A stretch of 64,000 bases of DNA from Ferruginibacter sp. (GCA_016786725.1 JAEUVU010000004.1:124001-188000), one strand, 5' to 3'. Numbered from the stretch's first letter, positions 8,373 to 16,623 are shown. Numbers and translations: made by a program. The notes: a model not told the origin generated them from the letters alone.

Positions 8373-8471
8373 AATTAATTGATGTAACCATTAACGGTAA
8401 TTATTGTGAATATATAAAATGAAAATAGTAACTTAGGACGCTTTTATACTAACCCAATTATCAAATAAACT

Positions 8472-9137
8472 ATGCGAAACGACACTCTGATCAAAATTGC
8501 AATTGCTGATGATCATAAAATTTTTAGGGATGGAATTAAGATGGCGCTGGCTGGCAAGCAGGACCTTAAAATGCTGTGGGAAGCAGAAGACGGAAAGGAT
8601 ATGATGCACAAAATATCCATTAAAAAGCCTGAAGTATTATTAATGGATATCAGAATGCCGGAAATGGATGGTATTAATGCTATACAGCTTATACGAAAAG
8701 AATATGAGGATATCAAGATTATTGTGCTCACCATGTACGATGATCAGCAGATGATCAGCAAGATGATGGAAATGGGTGCAAATGCCTATCTGACTAAAAC
8801 AACAGACCCCGAGGAAATTTATGAAGCAATACTTACCTGCATGAATGATGATTTTTATTTTAACGAACTGGTGAACAAGGCAGTAATGGGCAAACTGATG
8901 CAGAAAAAAAACGTACGGCAGCATTATGGCAGCAATACTCCTGTAAACTTCAACGAAAAGGAACTTAAAATACTGCAACTTCTTGCTGAGGATAAAACAA
9001 CTGAGGAAATATCAAAAATAATTTTTCTGAGTCCACGCACCATTGAAACCATTCGGCAGAATATGAAAACAAAAGTGGATGCTAAGACGATTGGTGGCCT
9101 GATCATGTATGGTATGCGTAATAAGCTTATTGAGTAG
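8472..9137 (+). CDS. NarL/LuxR-type response regulator, orphan
   Basis: A 221-residue response regulator. Its receiver has ADDH, phospho-acceptor Asp59 in LMDIRMPEMDG, switch Thr in LTMYDD and Lys in LTKTTD. The output domain is a LuxR helix-turn-helix (about 155-215, with LSPRTIETIRQNMKTK as recognition region). It is transcribed away from operon 1 and converges on operon 2, without its own kinase gene. It is most similar to the other orphan regulator at 11523: both share motifs such as ALxxKxD, EIYEAIxTC and LxNKAxx. They look like duplicates and may be targets of the nearby kinases. Confidence 0.93.
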   Translation: MRNDTLIKIAIADDHKIFRDGIKMALAGKQDLKMLWEAEDGKDMMHKISIKKPEVLLMDIRMPEMDGINAIQLIRKEYEDIKIIVLTMYDDQQMISKMMEMGANAYLTKTTDPEEIYEAILTCMNDDFYFNELVNKAVMGKLMQKKNVRQHYGSNTPVNFNEKELKILQLLAEDKTTEEISKIIFLSPRTIETIRQNMKTKVDAKTIGGLIMYGMRNKLIE

Positions 9138-9153
9138 TATTATTGTGGATGGC

Positions 9154-9816
9154 TCATTTATAATCGAGTATACCATTCCTGAAAGCATAAATAGCCAGCC
9201 CCACCCGGCTATCTACCTGTAACTTTACAAAAAGTGCTTGGCGGTAGCGTTCAATGTGCCGAAGGCTTAAGCGCATGGCCCGGGCAATTTCTAAATAGGT
9301 CATATCTGTGCTGACAAGCTTTAAGAATTCAAGTTCCTGTTCATTCAGAAGTAATTCTTCAAGCGACAAATTGCTTTCTGCTTTTTTTCTCAGTAGGTCG
9401 ATTATTTTGATAGCAGCTTCATGACTGTAATAATTTTTTCCTGATGCAACCACTAACAGGGCCTTTTTTAATTCGTCTGGATGAATATCTTTTTTTAAAA
9501 AGCCGGCCACACCTATTTGCAGCAGGCGCAAAATCGCTATTTCGCTATCCTGAATACTAAGAATTACAGTTTTTACTCTTGGATACAGTTGTGCAATCAA
9601 GGTTGCTGCGTCATAACCGTTCATTCCCGGCATATTCAAATCCATCAGTAATATATCGGGCTGACCAATTTCTTTTATTGATGTAATCACCTCATTGCCG
9701 TCTGCTGCTGTCGCAATTACTATAAATTCTTTGAAGCTATTAACCAGGCCTGCCAGGGCATCCCGCAACAGAATATGATCGTCTGCAAGTATTATCTTAT
9801 GGGGTATTGTTTTCAT
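9154..9816 (-). CDS. NarL/LuxR-type response regulator, last gene of signalling operon 2
   Basis: A 220-residue response regulator with acidic pocket ADDH, phospho-acceptor Asp59 in LMDLNMPGMNG, and Lys in FLKKDIHPDEL. The usual switch Thr is a Ser (VILSIQDS). The helix-turn-helix is more divergent than in the other three regulators: LSLRHIERYRQALF replaces the usual SxRTVE. It overlaps the kinase gene upstream by 20 bases (9797-9816), so the pair is translationally coupled. It stops 16 bases from the stop of the convergent orphan regulator at 8472-9137. Kinase and regulator should form a cognate pair. Confidence 0.92.
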   Translation of the reverse strand: MKTIPHKIILADDHILLRDALAGLVNSFKEFIVIATAADGNEVITSIKEIGQPDILLMDLNMPGMNGYDAATLIAQLYPRVKTVILSIQDSEIAILRLLQIGVAGFLKKDIHPDELKKALLVVASGKNYYSHEAAIKIIDLLRKKAESNLSLEELLLNEQELEFLKLVSTDMTYLEIARAMRLSLRHIERYRQALFVKLQVDSRVGLAIYAFRNGILDYK

Positions 9817-10591
9817 ATTTCGGAATTTCTATTTTAATTTCTGTTCCCGCATTGCTGCTGTTTATGGTCACATATCCTTTCATCATGGCAGCACGTTTTT
9901 TTATGTTTTGTAATCCGGTTCCATGGCCTGTTTCATGGATATTAAATCCTTTGCCATTATCCTGTATGTGCACAGAAAACAGATCATTATCCTGATGCAG
10001 GCAAATCTTGATAAAGCTTGATCCGGCATGTTTTACGATATTATTAAGCACTTCCTGGATCATGCGGAAGAGTATCAGTTCATTTCCCGGTTCCATAAAA
10101 ACAGAACTGCCTGTAACCGAAAGTTTAGTTTTGTAAATTCCCGACTTTTCCAATTGTATAAGTTCATCTTTAAGTGCTTTAACGAACCCATGATTTAAAA
10201 GCGCTTCATTACTCATACTGTGGCTCAGATCACTGAGATCATTAATCACTTCACCAATGATATTGACTGAATCGCTTATTTGTATCCTGCCTTTATTTAT
10301 GTTGTTGAAATCGAACGTGTTTAAATATAATTTGGCAAGGATAAGTTTGTGATTGATATTATCATGTATTTCCCTTGATATATTTTGAAAAGTCTGTTCT
10401 TTTATTTCTAATTGCGATTGGAGCAATGTGTTTTCATGCGATGCCTTCAAAACCTCAATATCTTTGAAATAGGTATTTTGCCTTTGTTGATAACGGTAAA
10501 TGATCATAGAAATAAATATAACCATGCCAAGTATAAGTAATACAGAGATCAGGATAAATACAATTACAAATTCTGTGGGTGCTTTAAGCAT
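9797..10591 (-). CDS. Sensor histidine kinase, NarX/DegS-like (HisKA_3), operon 2
   Basis: A 264-residue kinase with the same architecture as the kinase at 6022. There is one membrane helix (about 8-32), a short coiled coil (about 45-65), His76 in SREIHDNINHKL, an N-box FRMIQEVLNNIVKHA, a G1 box (DNGKGF) and a G2 box (GHGTGLQNIKKRAAMM). There is no extracellular sensing domain. It overlaps the membrane-protein gene upstream by 28 bases (10564-10591) and the regulator gene downstream by 20 bases. This tight overlap argues for a stoichiometric membrane protein-kinase-regulator complex. The signal is unknown. Confidence 0.9.
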   Translation of the reverse strand: MLKAPTEFVIVFILISVLLILGMVIFISMIIYRYQQRQNTYFKDIEVLKASHENTLLQSQLEIKEQTFQNISREIHDNINHKLILAKLYLNTFDFNNINKGRIQISDSVNIIGEVINDLSDLSHSMSNEALLNHGFVKALKDELIQLEKSGIYKTKLSVTGSSVFMEPGNELILFRMIQEVLNNIVKHAGSSFIKICLHQDNDLFSVHIQDNGKGFNIHETGHGTGLQNIKKRAAMMKGYVTINSSNAGTEIKIEIPKYENNTP

Positions 10592-11235
10592 GTGTAACTT
10601 TTAATGATGAAGAGATACATTATGATTAGAGACATATTGTAAATTGAGAATATTTGGAAACGAAGGTTTGAATATTCGGGTGTTTTTGAAATAAAGGGTA
10701 TTAAAGCACTTATCGGAATACCTATGCATGCAGAAAAAGCAATTCCCATTGTTAACCAAAATGCCGAAGATTTTACCAGTATCATAGTAGGCTTATTTTT
10801 CATAAGGTCTATAAGATAAAGCCAACAGAGAATAAATAGTATTGAATTGGGTATAGTAGTTGGTCTGATTTCTGTGTTTGTTATGTGTACAATAATTATA
10901 AGGCTGATCTGAATAAGAACAGAAACAGTAAATAGCACTCTTATTTTTCTAATGAATAATGAGTTCTTTAAAATTTGAAAGAAGAATAAACAGAGAAAAG
11001 TAAACTGAAATATTAGTAATATCTGCTCTATTAAAATTCTAGCTTTCATATTGTATCTCCAAGCATAATTATCACTCGCTATAGTATTAACAGACAGTAA
11101 AACACCTAATGTTATAAAACCAAAAATATACCTGTAATAAAATGGTTTTGGTTTTTTTGCAAACGCAACTGCCGTTAGAAAACTTATTACAATTATACAA
11201 GTACCAAACCACACTATAAAGTTGTGTAATTTCAT
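10564..11235 (-). CDS. Seven-helix membrane protein, putative sensor of signalling operon 2
   Basis: A 223-residue protein with about seven hydrophobic helices (roughly 5-26, 33-52, 65-87, 95-117, 128-143, 155-180 and 192-212) and almost no soluble domain. I do not recognise a named family. It resembles the 211-residue protein at 6865-7500 in length, topology and genomic position, as the first gene before a one-helix kinase and a LuxR-type regulator. Its 3' end overlaps the kinase gene by 28 bases. The inferred role is the input module of a three-component signal system. No retinal-binding Lys or heme-ligand pattern stands out by eye. Confidence 0.65.
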   Translation of the reverse strand: MKLHNFIVWFGTCIIVISFLTAVAFAKKPKPFYYRYIFGFITLGVLLSVNTIASDNYAWRYNMKARILIEQILLIFQFTFLCLFFFQILKNSLFIRKIRVLFTVSVLIQISLIIIVHITNTEIRPTTIPNSILFILCWLYLIDLMKNKPTMILVKSSAFWLTMGIAFSACIGIPISALIPFISKTPEYSNLRFQIFSIYNMSLIIMYLFIIKSYTCLKHPQNL

Positions 11236-11522
11236 ATAGTATATATTTTAACAATATTACTTTAATTAGCAGAATTTTTTTAAAAATTTTGAAGGGCCTT
11301 CTGAGAAAAACTTCGCTATGGTTTAATCAACTTAAGGTACTAATTTTGGTATACTGTGTAAAAGAGTACTGATAAATCCGTTTTAAAGCTTAAGTTATTG
11401 CGTAAAAACCCCATCCTGTACAAAGGGTATTTACCCTCTTATTTGTAATTGAATATAATTTGAACTTGCGGTTTGCGTTATATAGTTGTTAATTAATATC
11501 CGATACTCCTAAAACCCATTTT
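11236..11522. promoter_or_regulatory. Divergent control region between operon 2 and an orphan regulator
   Basis: This 287-bp AT-rich gap separates the leftward membrane protein-kinase-regulator operon from the rightward regulator at 11523. Both promoters must lie here. I could not pick an exact TTG/TAnnTTTG pair on either strand, which would fit regulated promoters. It is the obvious place to look for regulator binding sites. Confidence 0.45.
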
Positions 11523-12209
11523 ATGATGACGAATGACAATATGAAAGAGCCAATAAAAATAGTAATCTGCGACGACCACGTGCTGTACCGTGCCGGTGTA
11601 AAAACTGCCCTTAGCGCCAAAACGGATGTAAAAGTGGTGGCCGAGGCAGATAATGGCATGCACCTGCTTAATATGCTGAAAATGATACCGGTAGATGTAA
11701 TACTGCTTGATATACAGATGCCTATTATGGATGGTATTACTGCCCTGCCGGAGATAAAAAAGCTGTACCCTAATGTGCGTATCATTATGCTTACCATGAT
11801 GGACGACCACAGCATGATTACCAAATTAATGGAAATTGGGGCCAATAGCTACCTTACCAAAACCAGCGACAGCGAAATTATTTATGAGGCCATTAAAACC
11901 TGCTTTGACCAGGAGTATTACTTTAATTCGTTGACAAATAAAGCATTGTTAACCAACCTTAAACAGCGTAACGATGTAACACCTCAGCGCATGATGCAGC
12001 AGGAGGCTCATCTTAACGATAAGGAAATGCTTATATTGAAACTGATGTGTGAAGAGAAAAGTACTAAGGAAATTGCCGACCTGGTTGACCTGAGCCCACG
12101 TACAGTTGAAGCCATTCGGGATAAACTGAAAGTGAAAACTGGTGCAAAAAGTACCGCAGGCCTTATTATGTATGCTGTAAAGCATAATATTCTCAACGAA
12201 GAATTTTAA
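11523..12209 (+). CDS. NarL/LuxR-type response regulator, orphan
   Basis: A 228-residue response regulator. Phospho-acceptor Asp63 sits in LLDIQMPIMDG, the acidic pair in CDDH, switch Thr in LTMMDD and Lys in LTKTSD. A LuxR helix-turn-helix occupies about residues 160-222 (LSPRTVEAIRDKLKVK). The start could instead be Met7 (MKEPIKI), which would match the length of its relatives better. It is the closest relative in the window of the orphan regulator at 8472 and sits in the same position relative to a three-gene operon, as part of a duplicated layout. A strong GC hairpin ends the transcript at 12262-12293. Confidence 0.93.
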   Translation: MMTNDNMKEPIKIVICDDHVLYRAGVKTALSAKTDVKVVAEADNGMHLLNMLKMIPVDVILLDIQMPIMDGITALPEIKKLYPNVRIIMLTMMDDHSMITKLMEIGANSYLTKTSDSEIIYEAIKTCFDQEYYFNSLTNKALLTNLKQRNDVTPQRMMQQEAHLNDKEMLILKLMCEEKSTKEIADLVDLSPRTVEAIRDKLKVKTGAKSTAGLIMYAVKHNILNEEF

Positions 12210-12261
12210 CCCGAAATAGTTATCCTTATAAAGGTGTTCTCAAAAACTGTAATGAAAAATT

Positions 12262-12293
12262 GCCCCCGGTGTTTCCCGGGGGCTTAATTTTTT
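12262..12293 (+). terminator. Rho-independent terminator after the orphan regulator
   Basis: GCCCCCGG (12262-12269), 6-base loop, CCGGGGGC (12276-12283), followed by TTAATTTTTT. An ideal GC-rich stem with a T-rich tail, 50 bases after the regulator stop. Confidence 0.85.
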
Positions 12294-12323
12294 ATAAGGA
12301 ACCGGCAATAGTATATTTGACAT

Positions 12324-13163
12324 ATGGAGCATTTTATTTTCAATGGCAAAATGTATAAGGTGGGAACCGATATAATCTCTGCCAATAACCGTGGGCTGAG
12401 GTTTGGTGATGGGATTTTTGAGACCATAAAAAGCGTGAATAGCCGCCTGGAATTTTTGGACGAACATTTTGCACGCTTATGGAAAGGCCTTAAAATATTG
12501 CAGTTTAATATTCCCAAACATTTTACTCCCGAAATTTTACAACAGGAGATAGAAAGCCTCCTGCACAAAAACAGGCACCTGCATTTGGCAAGGATTCGCT
12601 TAACAGTTTTTCGTGGAGATGGAGGATTGTATGATGCAACTGATAATAAGCCCAATTATATTATACAAAGCTGGGCATCGCCAGCGGAAACAGGCAACTG
12701 GAACACCAATGGCCTGGTTCTTGGAATTTATAAAGATGCTAAAAAGAGTTGCGATATTTTAAGCAATCTGAAGCACAACAACTTTCTGCCTTATGCAATG
12801 GGTGCCATGTACGCAAAAAACGAAAAGTGGAATGATGCTGTTATATTGAATAGTTATGGAAGGATATGTGAAACCACTTTTACCAATATTTTTTTAATTA
12901 AAGGTGATGTGATTTACACACCGGCATTAGCCGAAGGATGCATTGCCGGGATAATGCGGGAGAATATGATCCGCAAACTTAAAGCCGGCAATTATCAATT
13001 AATGGAGGGAAAGATTGAATTAGATGAATTACTGGAAGCTGATGAAGTTTTTTTAACTAATTCCATTTACAATATGCGATGGGTACAAAGCATTGGCGAT
13101 AAAAAATATACCAACCAGAAGGCACAAAAAATATTTGCTGCAGTTTTTTCAACAAATCAGTAA
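12324..13163 (+). CDS. Class IV PLP aminotransferase (branched-chain / aminodeoxychorismate lyase family)
   Basis: A 279-residue fold-type IV PLP enzyme. The PLP lysine is Lys150 in LSNLKHNNFLPYA, and the cofactor Glu lies in RICETTFTNIF. The N-terminal NNRGLRFGDGIFETIK is characteristic of the family, in which BCAT-like aminotransferases, D-amino-acid aminotransferase and aminodeoxychorismate lyase (PabC) cannot be told apart by eye. The length fits PabC or DAAT better than IlvE (about 300-350). No pab or ilv genes are adjacent. A TATATTTG element (12312-12319) ends 4 bases before the ATG, too close for a normal leader, so either it is chance or the mRNA is nearly leaderless. The photolyase gene follows after 42 bases. 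Confidence 0.85.
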   Translation: MEHFIFNGKMYKVGTDIISANNRGLRFGDGIFETIKSVNSRLEFLDEHFARLWKGLKILQFNIPKHFTPEILQQEIESLLHKNRHLHLARIRLTVFRGDGGLYDATDNKPNYIIQSWASPAETGNWNTNGLVLGIYKDAKKSCDILSNLKHNNFLPYAMGAMYAKNEKWNDAVILNSYGRICETTFTNIFLIKGDVIYTPALAEGCIAGIMRENMIRKLKAGNYQLMEGKIELDELLEADEVFLTNSIYNMRWVQSIGDKKYTNQKAQKIFAAVFSTNQ

Positions 13164-13205
13164 TCGGTTTGTTTAACCAATTAACATTCACCAAAGCTAT
13201 TAAGC

Positions 13206-14519
13206 GTGCAGACTGTAAATATTTTCTGGTTCAGGCGAGACCTCAGGTTAAATGATAATGCAGGGCTTTATCATGCGCTGAAAAGCGATCATCCTGTTTT
13301 ACCAATTTTTATTTTTGATACCAACATACTGGATCAATTGAACGATAAGGCCGACAGGCGGGTGGCTTTTATCCACGCTGCGTTGGAAGAAATACAGGAA
13401 GAACTGGTAAAAATGAATTCATCCCTGGAAGTTTTTTATTCAACTCCCCAGGAAACATTTGAGAAGCTTTTATCAGCTTATAAAATTGAAAAAGTTTTTA
13501 CCAATCATGATTATGAACCTTACGCACAAGAAAGAGATACAGCTATTGCTGATTTATTAAAAAGCAAAGATGCAACATTACTTACTTTTAAAGACCAGGT
13601 AATATTTGAAAAAGATGAAGTGATAAAAGATGATGGAAAACCTTACACTGTTTTTACACCTTACAGCAGAAAGTGGAAAGCAAACTTAAATGAGTTTTAT
13701 TTCAAAGCCTATCCAACTAAAAAATATTTCAAATTTTTTTTTAAGCAGCAGGCAAAGCAAATTCCCTCACTTCCTTCTATGGGTTTTGCAGATAGTAAAG
13801 CTTCTTTTCCGTCGAAACAACTTAATGAAGAATTAATAAAAAAATACCAGGCGCAACGGAACTATCCTGCAAAGCATGGTACATCTAAGTTAGGTGTTCA
13901 TTTAAGGTTTGGTACCATCAGCATTAGAAAACTGGCGCAACTAAGCAGTGGCCTGAGTGAAACGTTTTTGAATGAACTGATTTGGCGTGATTTCTATCAA
14001 ATGATACTCTGGCATTTTCCGCATGTGGGACAGGGCAAAGCTTTTAAACCAGCATACGATGATATTAAATGGCTGAACAATGAAGCCCTGTTTAATAAAT
14101 GGTGCAAAGGAGAAACAGGCTATCCCATTGTGGATGCAGGAATGAGAGAACTGAATACAACCGGTTTTATGCATAACCGGGTGCGTATGATTGTGGCTTC
14201 TTTTCTTGCTAAACATTTATTGATTGACTGGCGCTGGGGCGAAGCTTATTTTGCTGAAAAGTTACTCGACTTTGACCTTGCAGCAAATAACGGTGGCTGG
14301 CAATGGGCAGCAGGCAGTGGTTGCGATGCAGCGCCTTATTTCAGGATTTTCAATCCTTACCTGCAAACAAAAAAGTTTGATCCTGATTTGGAGTATATTA
14401 ATAAATGGGTGCCCGAATTAAATGATCTGAGTTACCCTAAACCAATTGTTGAGCATGAATTTGCCAGGAAACGCTGCCTGGAAGTTTATGCAAATGCTGT
14501 GAAGCAGGAAAAGTATTGA
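13206..14519 (+). CDS. phr: Deoxyribodipyrimidine photolyase
   Basis: A 437-residue FAD blue-light enzyme that splits cyclobutane pyrimidine dimers. The N-terminal antenna-binding Rossmann domain opens with IFWFRRDLRLNDN. The FAD domain carries TSKLGVHLRFGTIS, ELIWRDFYQMILWHFP, GYPIVDAGMRELNTTG and NNGGWQWAAGSGCDAAPYFRIFNP, the last being diagnostic of class I CPD photolyases. The Trp residues of the electron-transfer chain appear in these blocks. The start codon is GTG at 13206, since homology begins at residue 4 and no ATG lies nearby. It is 42 bases after the aminotransferase gene on the same strand. A pterin-making cluster lies 1.5 kb on, though a reduced-folate antenna is only one option. 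Confidence 0.93.
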   Translation: MQTVNIFWFRRDLRLNDNAGLYHALKSDHPVLPIFIFDTNILDQLNDKADRRVAFIHAALEEIQEELVKMNSSLEVFYSTPQETFEKLLSAYKIEKVFTNHDYEPYAQERDTAIADLLKSKDATLLTFKDQVIFEKDEVIKDDGKPYTVFTPYSRKWKANLNEFYFKAYPTKKYFKFFFKQQAKQIPSLPSMGFADSKASFPSKQLNEELIKKYQAQRNYPAKHGTSKLGVHLRFGTISIRKLAQLSSGLSETFLNELIWRDFYQMILWHFPHVGQGKAFKPAYDDIKWLNNEALFNKWCKGETGYPIVDAGMRELNTTGFMHNRVRMIVASFLAKHLLIDWRWGEAYFAEKLLDFDLAANNGGWQWAAGSGCDAAPYFRIFNPYLQTKKFDPDLEYINKWVPELNDLSYPKPIVEHEFARKRCLEVYANAVKQEKY

Positions 14520-14520
14520 T

Positions 14521-15357
14521 CTATACTTCAATAAACACAGCTTCCTCATTAATTTGGGTGCCAGGCCTGGTCTGTTTATAAACTTCTAGCAGCTTTATTA
14601 CTGCATTTTTTCCTGTATGGTCAAGGTTAATAGAGCGATCGTTTACATACAGATCAATATGTTTACGCATTACAGCCTCACTCATCTCCTGCGAATGTAT
14701 TTTCACATAATCAGTCAGATCTTTATAATGATGTTCATAAGCATATTCGATGCTTTTCCTTATCAGCTTATCTACCTGTAAACTTATCAACTTGTCAACA
14801 GTTCGTTTTATGACAATACCACCTAAGGGAATTGAATTGCCCGTTTCACTTTCCCAGTAATCTCCCAGGTCAGTTATTTTAAGCAGTCCTTTATCTGCAT
14901 AAGTAAACCGGTTCTCATGAATGATGACACCCAGACCTTTATTTTCCAAAACAAAATTTTCTATTTCATCATAACGAAGGAATATTTTATTCTTTGCATT
15001 TGGATAGGCCAGGGAAAAAAGTAAATGTGCAGTTGTGTTTTCACCAGGGATTGCTATTAAAAAATCTTCAACATTCTTAATTATTGATTTTTCATTCTTA
15101 ATCAGCAAGGGTCCCACACCTTTTCCCAGGGCGCTTCCGCTGTTTAATACAACATATTTCTCCAGCACTAACGGTAAAACACCATAGCTGAGTTTGGTAA
15201 TATCCAGTTTGCCGGCAATTGCCCATTCATTAAGTGTTTGTACATCGTCCAGCTTAACATCAAAACTTAATCCGCCTGTATTTATCTTATTATTTACAAG
15301 TGCATCAAAAATAAATGTATCGTTGGGGCAGGGCGAAAAGCCTAAGGTTAAATTCAT
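14521..15357 (-). CDS. mqnD: 1,4-dihydroxy-6-naphthoate synthase MqnD
   Basis: MqnD (278 aa) converts cyclic dehypoxanthinyl futalosine to 1,4-dihydroxy-6-naphthoate in the futalosine route to menaquinone. The start LGFSPCPNDTFIFDAL, the LDDVQTLNEWA stretch and KLSYGVLPLVLEKY are typical of this periplasmic-binding-protein-like enzyme. It overlaps mqnB by 4 bases (15354-15357), giving a coupled pair of pathway enzymes. Around residues 188-200 (KRTVDKLISLQVDKLIRKS) the DNA at 14761-14803 is a run of related GTTGATAAG-like units resembling intergenic repeats, so this surface segment may come from a repeat insertion. The gene is convergent with the photolyase gene with 1 base between the stops. 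Confidence 0.92.
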   Translation of the reverse strand: MNLTLGFSPCPNDTFIFDALVNNKINTGGLSFDVKLDDVQTLNEWAIAGKLDITKLSYGVLPLVLEKYVVLNSGSALGKGVGPLLIKNEKSIIKNVEDFLIAIPGENTTAHLLFSLAYPNAKNKIFLRYDEIENFVLENKGLGVIIHENRFTYADKGLLKITDLGDYWESETGNSIPLGGIVIKRTVDKLISLQVDKLIRKSIEYAYEHHYKDLTDYVKIHSQEMSEAVMRKHIDLYVNDRSINLDHTGKNAVIKLLEVYKQTRPGTQINEEAVFIEV

Positions 15358-15983
15358 TTGGTTAGTTCATTAATCAGGATGGTTAGTTCTTGGTTTAAAT
15401 TTTCAATCGCTACTTTTATCTTCCATTTTGTTTTATCTCTTTCACCAACATAGTTTGATATTGATCTGATCTGGATGAAAGGAATATTTTCCTGTAAACA
15501 CAAATAATGCAATGCAGCTCCTTCCATACTTTCTATATCAGCATTGAAATTTGTCACAAACTGTTGTTTCTGCAATTCACTGTCGCTTACTTTATTTACT
15601 GTGATGGCTTTTACTTTTGGCACATCAGCATATTTTAAATTGTCATCCATATTCATCAGCCAGCCATTTGTAAAAGGAAATTCATCTTTATCAGCAAACC
15701 CCATATTAAAAACGGGTATGTAATTCCCTTTCTCTTCAATGCCCAGGTCTGCAAAGCAATCCTGTTTAACCAAAACAACTTTACCCAAGGTATCGTCAGC
15801 ATTAAAACTTCCTGCAATACCAGCCTGCACGATCAGGTCATAATCTACCTGGTGAATGCGTTTTTGCAGGTGATATATTGTTGAAGGAACACCCACGCCG
15901 GTTATCAGCACATCCACATGGCTGTTTGCAGTTGTAAATGGCTCAATTTCGGGAGCTGTTGCGGCTATAAGCAGGATTTGCAT
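15354..15983 (-). CDS. mqnB: Futalosine hydrolase MqnB
   Basis: MqnB (209 aa from the ATG at 15983) is a nucleoside phosphorylase-fold hydrolase that removes hypoxanthine from futalosine in menaquinone synthesis. MQILLIAATAPEIEPF at the start, GVGVPSTIYHL, QAGIAGSF, and the C-terminal ESMEGAALHYLC and IRSISNYVGERD match the futalosine/5'-methylthioadenosine nucleosidase pattern; the catalytic Asp of the latter is the Asp in GERD. An in-frame ATG at 16010 would add nine residues (MKCKYEICE) that the family lacks. It overlaps mqnD by 4 bases. mqnA and mqnC are not in the window. Confidence 0.9.
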   Translation of the reverse strand: MQILLIAATAPEIEPFTTANSHVDVLITGVGVPSTIYHLQKRIHQVDYDLIVQAGIAGSFNADDTLGKVVLVKQDCFADLGIEEKGNYIPVFNMGFADKDEFPFTNGWLMNMDDNLKYADVPKVKAITVNKVSDSELQKQQFVTNFNADIESMEGAALHYLCLQENIPFIQIRSISNYVGERDKTKWKIKVAIENLNQELTILINELTK

Positions 15984-16028
15984 TTCACAAATTTCGTATT
16001 TACACTTCACATTTCAGGATTTAGCCTT

Positions 16029-16036
16029 TACCTTTG
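16029..16036 (+). promoter_or_regulatory. -7 element for the pterin cluster
   Basis: TACCTTTG fits the Bacteroidota TAnnTTTG element, 19 bases before the first start codon. No good TTG is found at the usual distance upstream. Confidence 0.5.
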
Positions 16037-16055
16037 CGGAAATTTAGGAGAATAG

Positions 16056-16466
16056 ATGGTTTACATAACACGTACAGAACATTTTAATGCTGCCCATAAG
16101 CTGTATAACCCGGCATGGAGCCGTGAAAAGAATGAGGAGGTTTTTGGCAAATGCGCCAATGAAAACTGGCATGGGCATAATTTTGAGCTGTTTGTTACTT
16201 TAAAAGGTGAACCTGATCCGGATACCGGTTTTGTGTATGATGTAAAGAAACTGAGCGTTATTGTGCAGGAACATGTGATAGAAAAATTAGACCATAAAAA
16301 CCTGAATGTGGATGTTGATTTTATGAAGGGAAAACTTTGTTCTATTGAAAACCTGGTGATCGGTATCTGGAACGAACTGCTTCCTCATTTGCCTGCAGGC
16401 GTTCAACTTCACTGCCTTAAATTAACCGAAACGCCGAAGATATATGTTGAATATTACGGTAATTAA
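16056..16466 (+). CDS. 6-pyruvoyltetrahydropterin synthase family protein, copy 1
   Basis: A 136-residue T-fold enzyme. Zinc ligands are His14 (FNAAHKL), His39 and His41 (WHGHNF). The catalytic Cys33 lies in the motif C-x5-HGH (FGKCANENWHGH). DHKNLN and the Glu of LTETP complete the active site. Cys-x5-HGH is the spacing of animal-type PTPS that makes 6-pyruvoyltetrahydropterin, whereas E. coli QueD has Cys-x3-HGH. It converts dihydroneopterin triphosphate, the product of FolE encoded two genes downstream. Whether the product is tetrahydrobiopterin-like or a queuosine precursor is open. A second copy follows after 157 bases. A TACCTTTG promoter element lies 20 bases upstream. Confidence 0.85.
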   Translation: MVYITRTEHFNAAHKLYNPAWSREKNEEVFGKCANENWHGHNFELFVTLKGEPDPDTGFVYDVKKLSVIVQEHVIEKLDHKNLNVDVDFMKGKLCSIENLVIGIWNELLPHLPAGVQLHCLKLTETPKIYVEYYGN

Positions 16467-16623
16467 TTTCAGTAACATTCAAACAAAGCCTAACTTTAAT
16501 TGCAATTAACTTTCAATAGCTGATGTGTTTGAACAGCAGACTTCTGTTTTAACTTTCAGCAGTTTGTTCTCTTCTTTAATTTTTTTCAGAACAAACCTTA
16601 TTGTTTTTTGTTAGAACATTATC

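Larger units (their letters stand above)
7501..8471. other. 971-bp AT-rich gap bounded by two hairpins, no clear gene
   Basis: No open frame above about 60 codons exists here on either strand. Hairpin terminators lie near both ends (7583-7610 and 8347-8372), which would be unnecessary if the region held only promoters for the flanking divergent genes. Variants of GGATAATTGGA occur three times between about 8110 and 8165. A 24-codon frame at 7927-8001 (starting MVRVIWDFYG) looks coding-like but is unassigned. The region could hold a small RNA, a short peptide gene or a decayed gene. Confidence 0.5.

Noticed and set aside
11489..11845. Two minus-strand frames (118 and 105 codons) opposite the response regulator
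   Set aside because: They are shadows of the plus-strand regulator, which has full receiver motifs; the shadows have no recognisable features.
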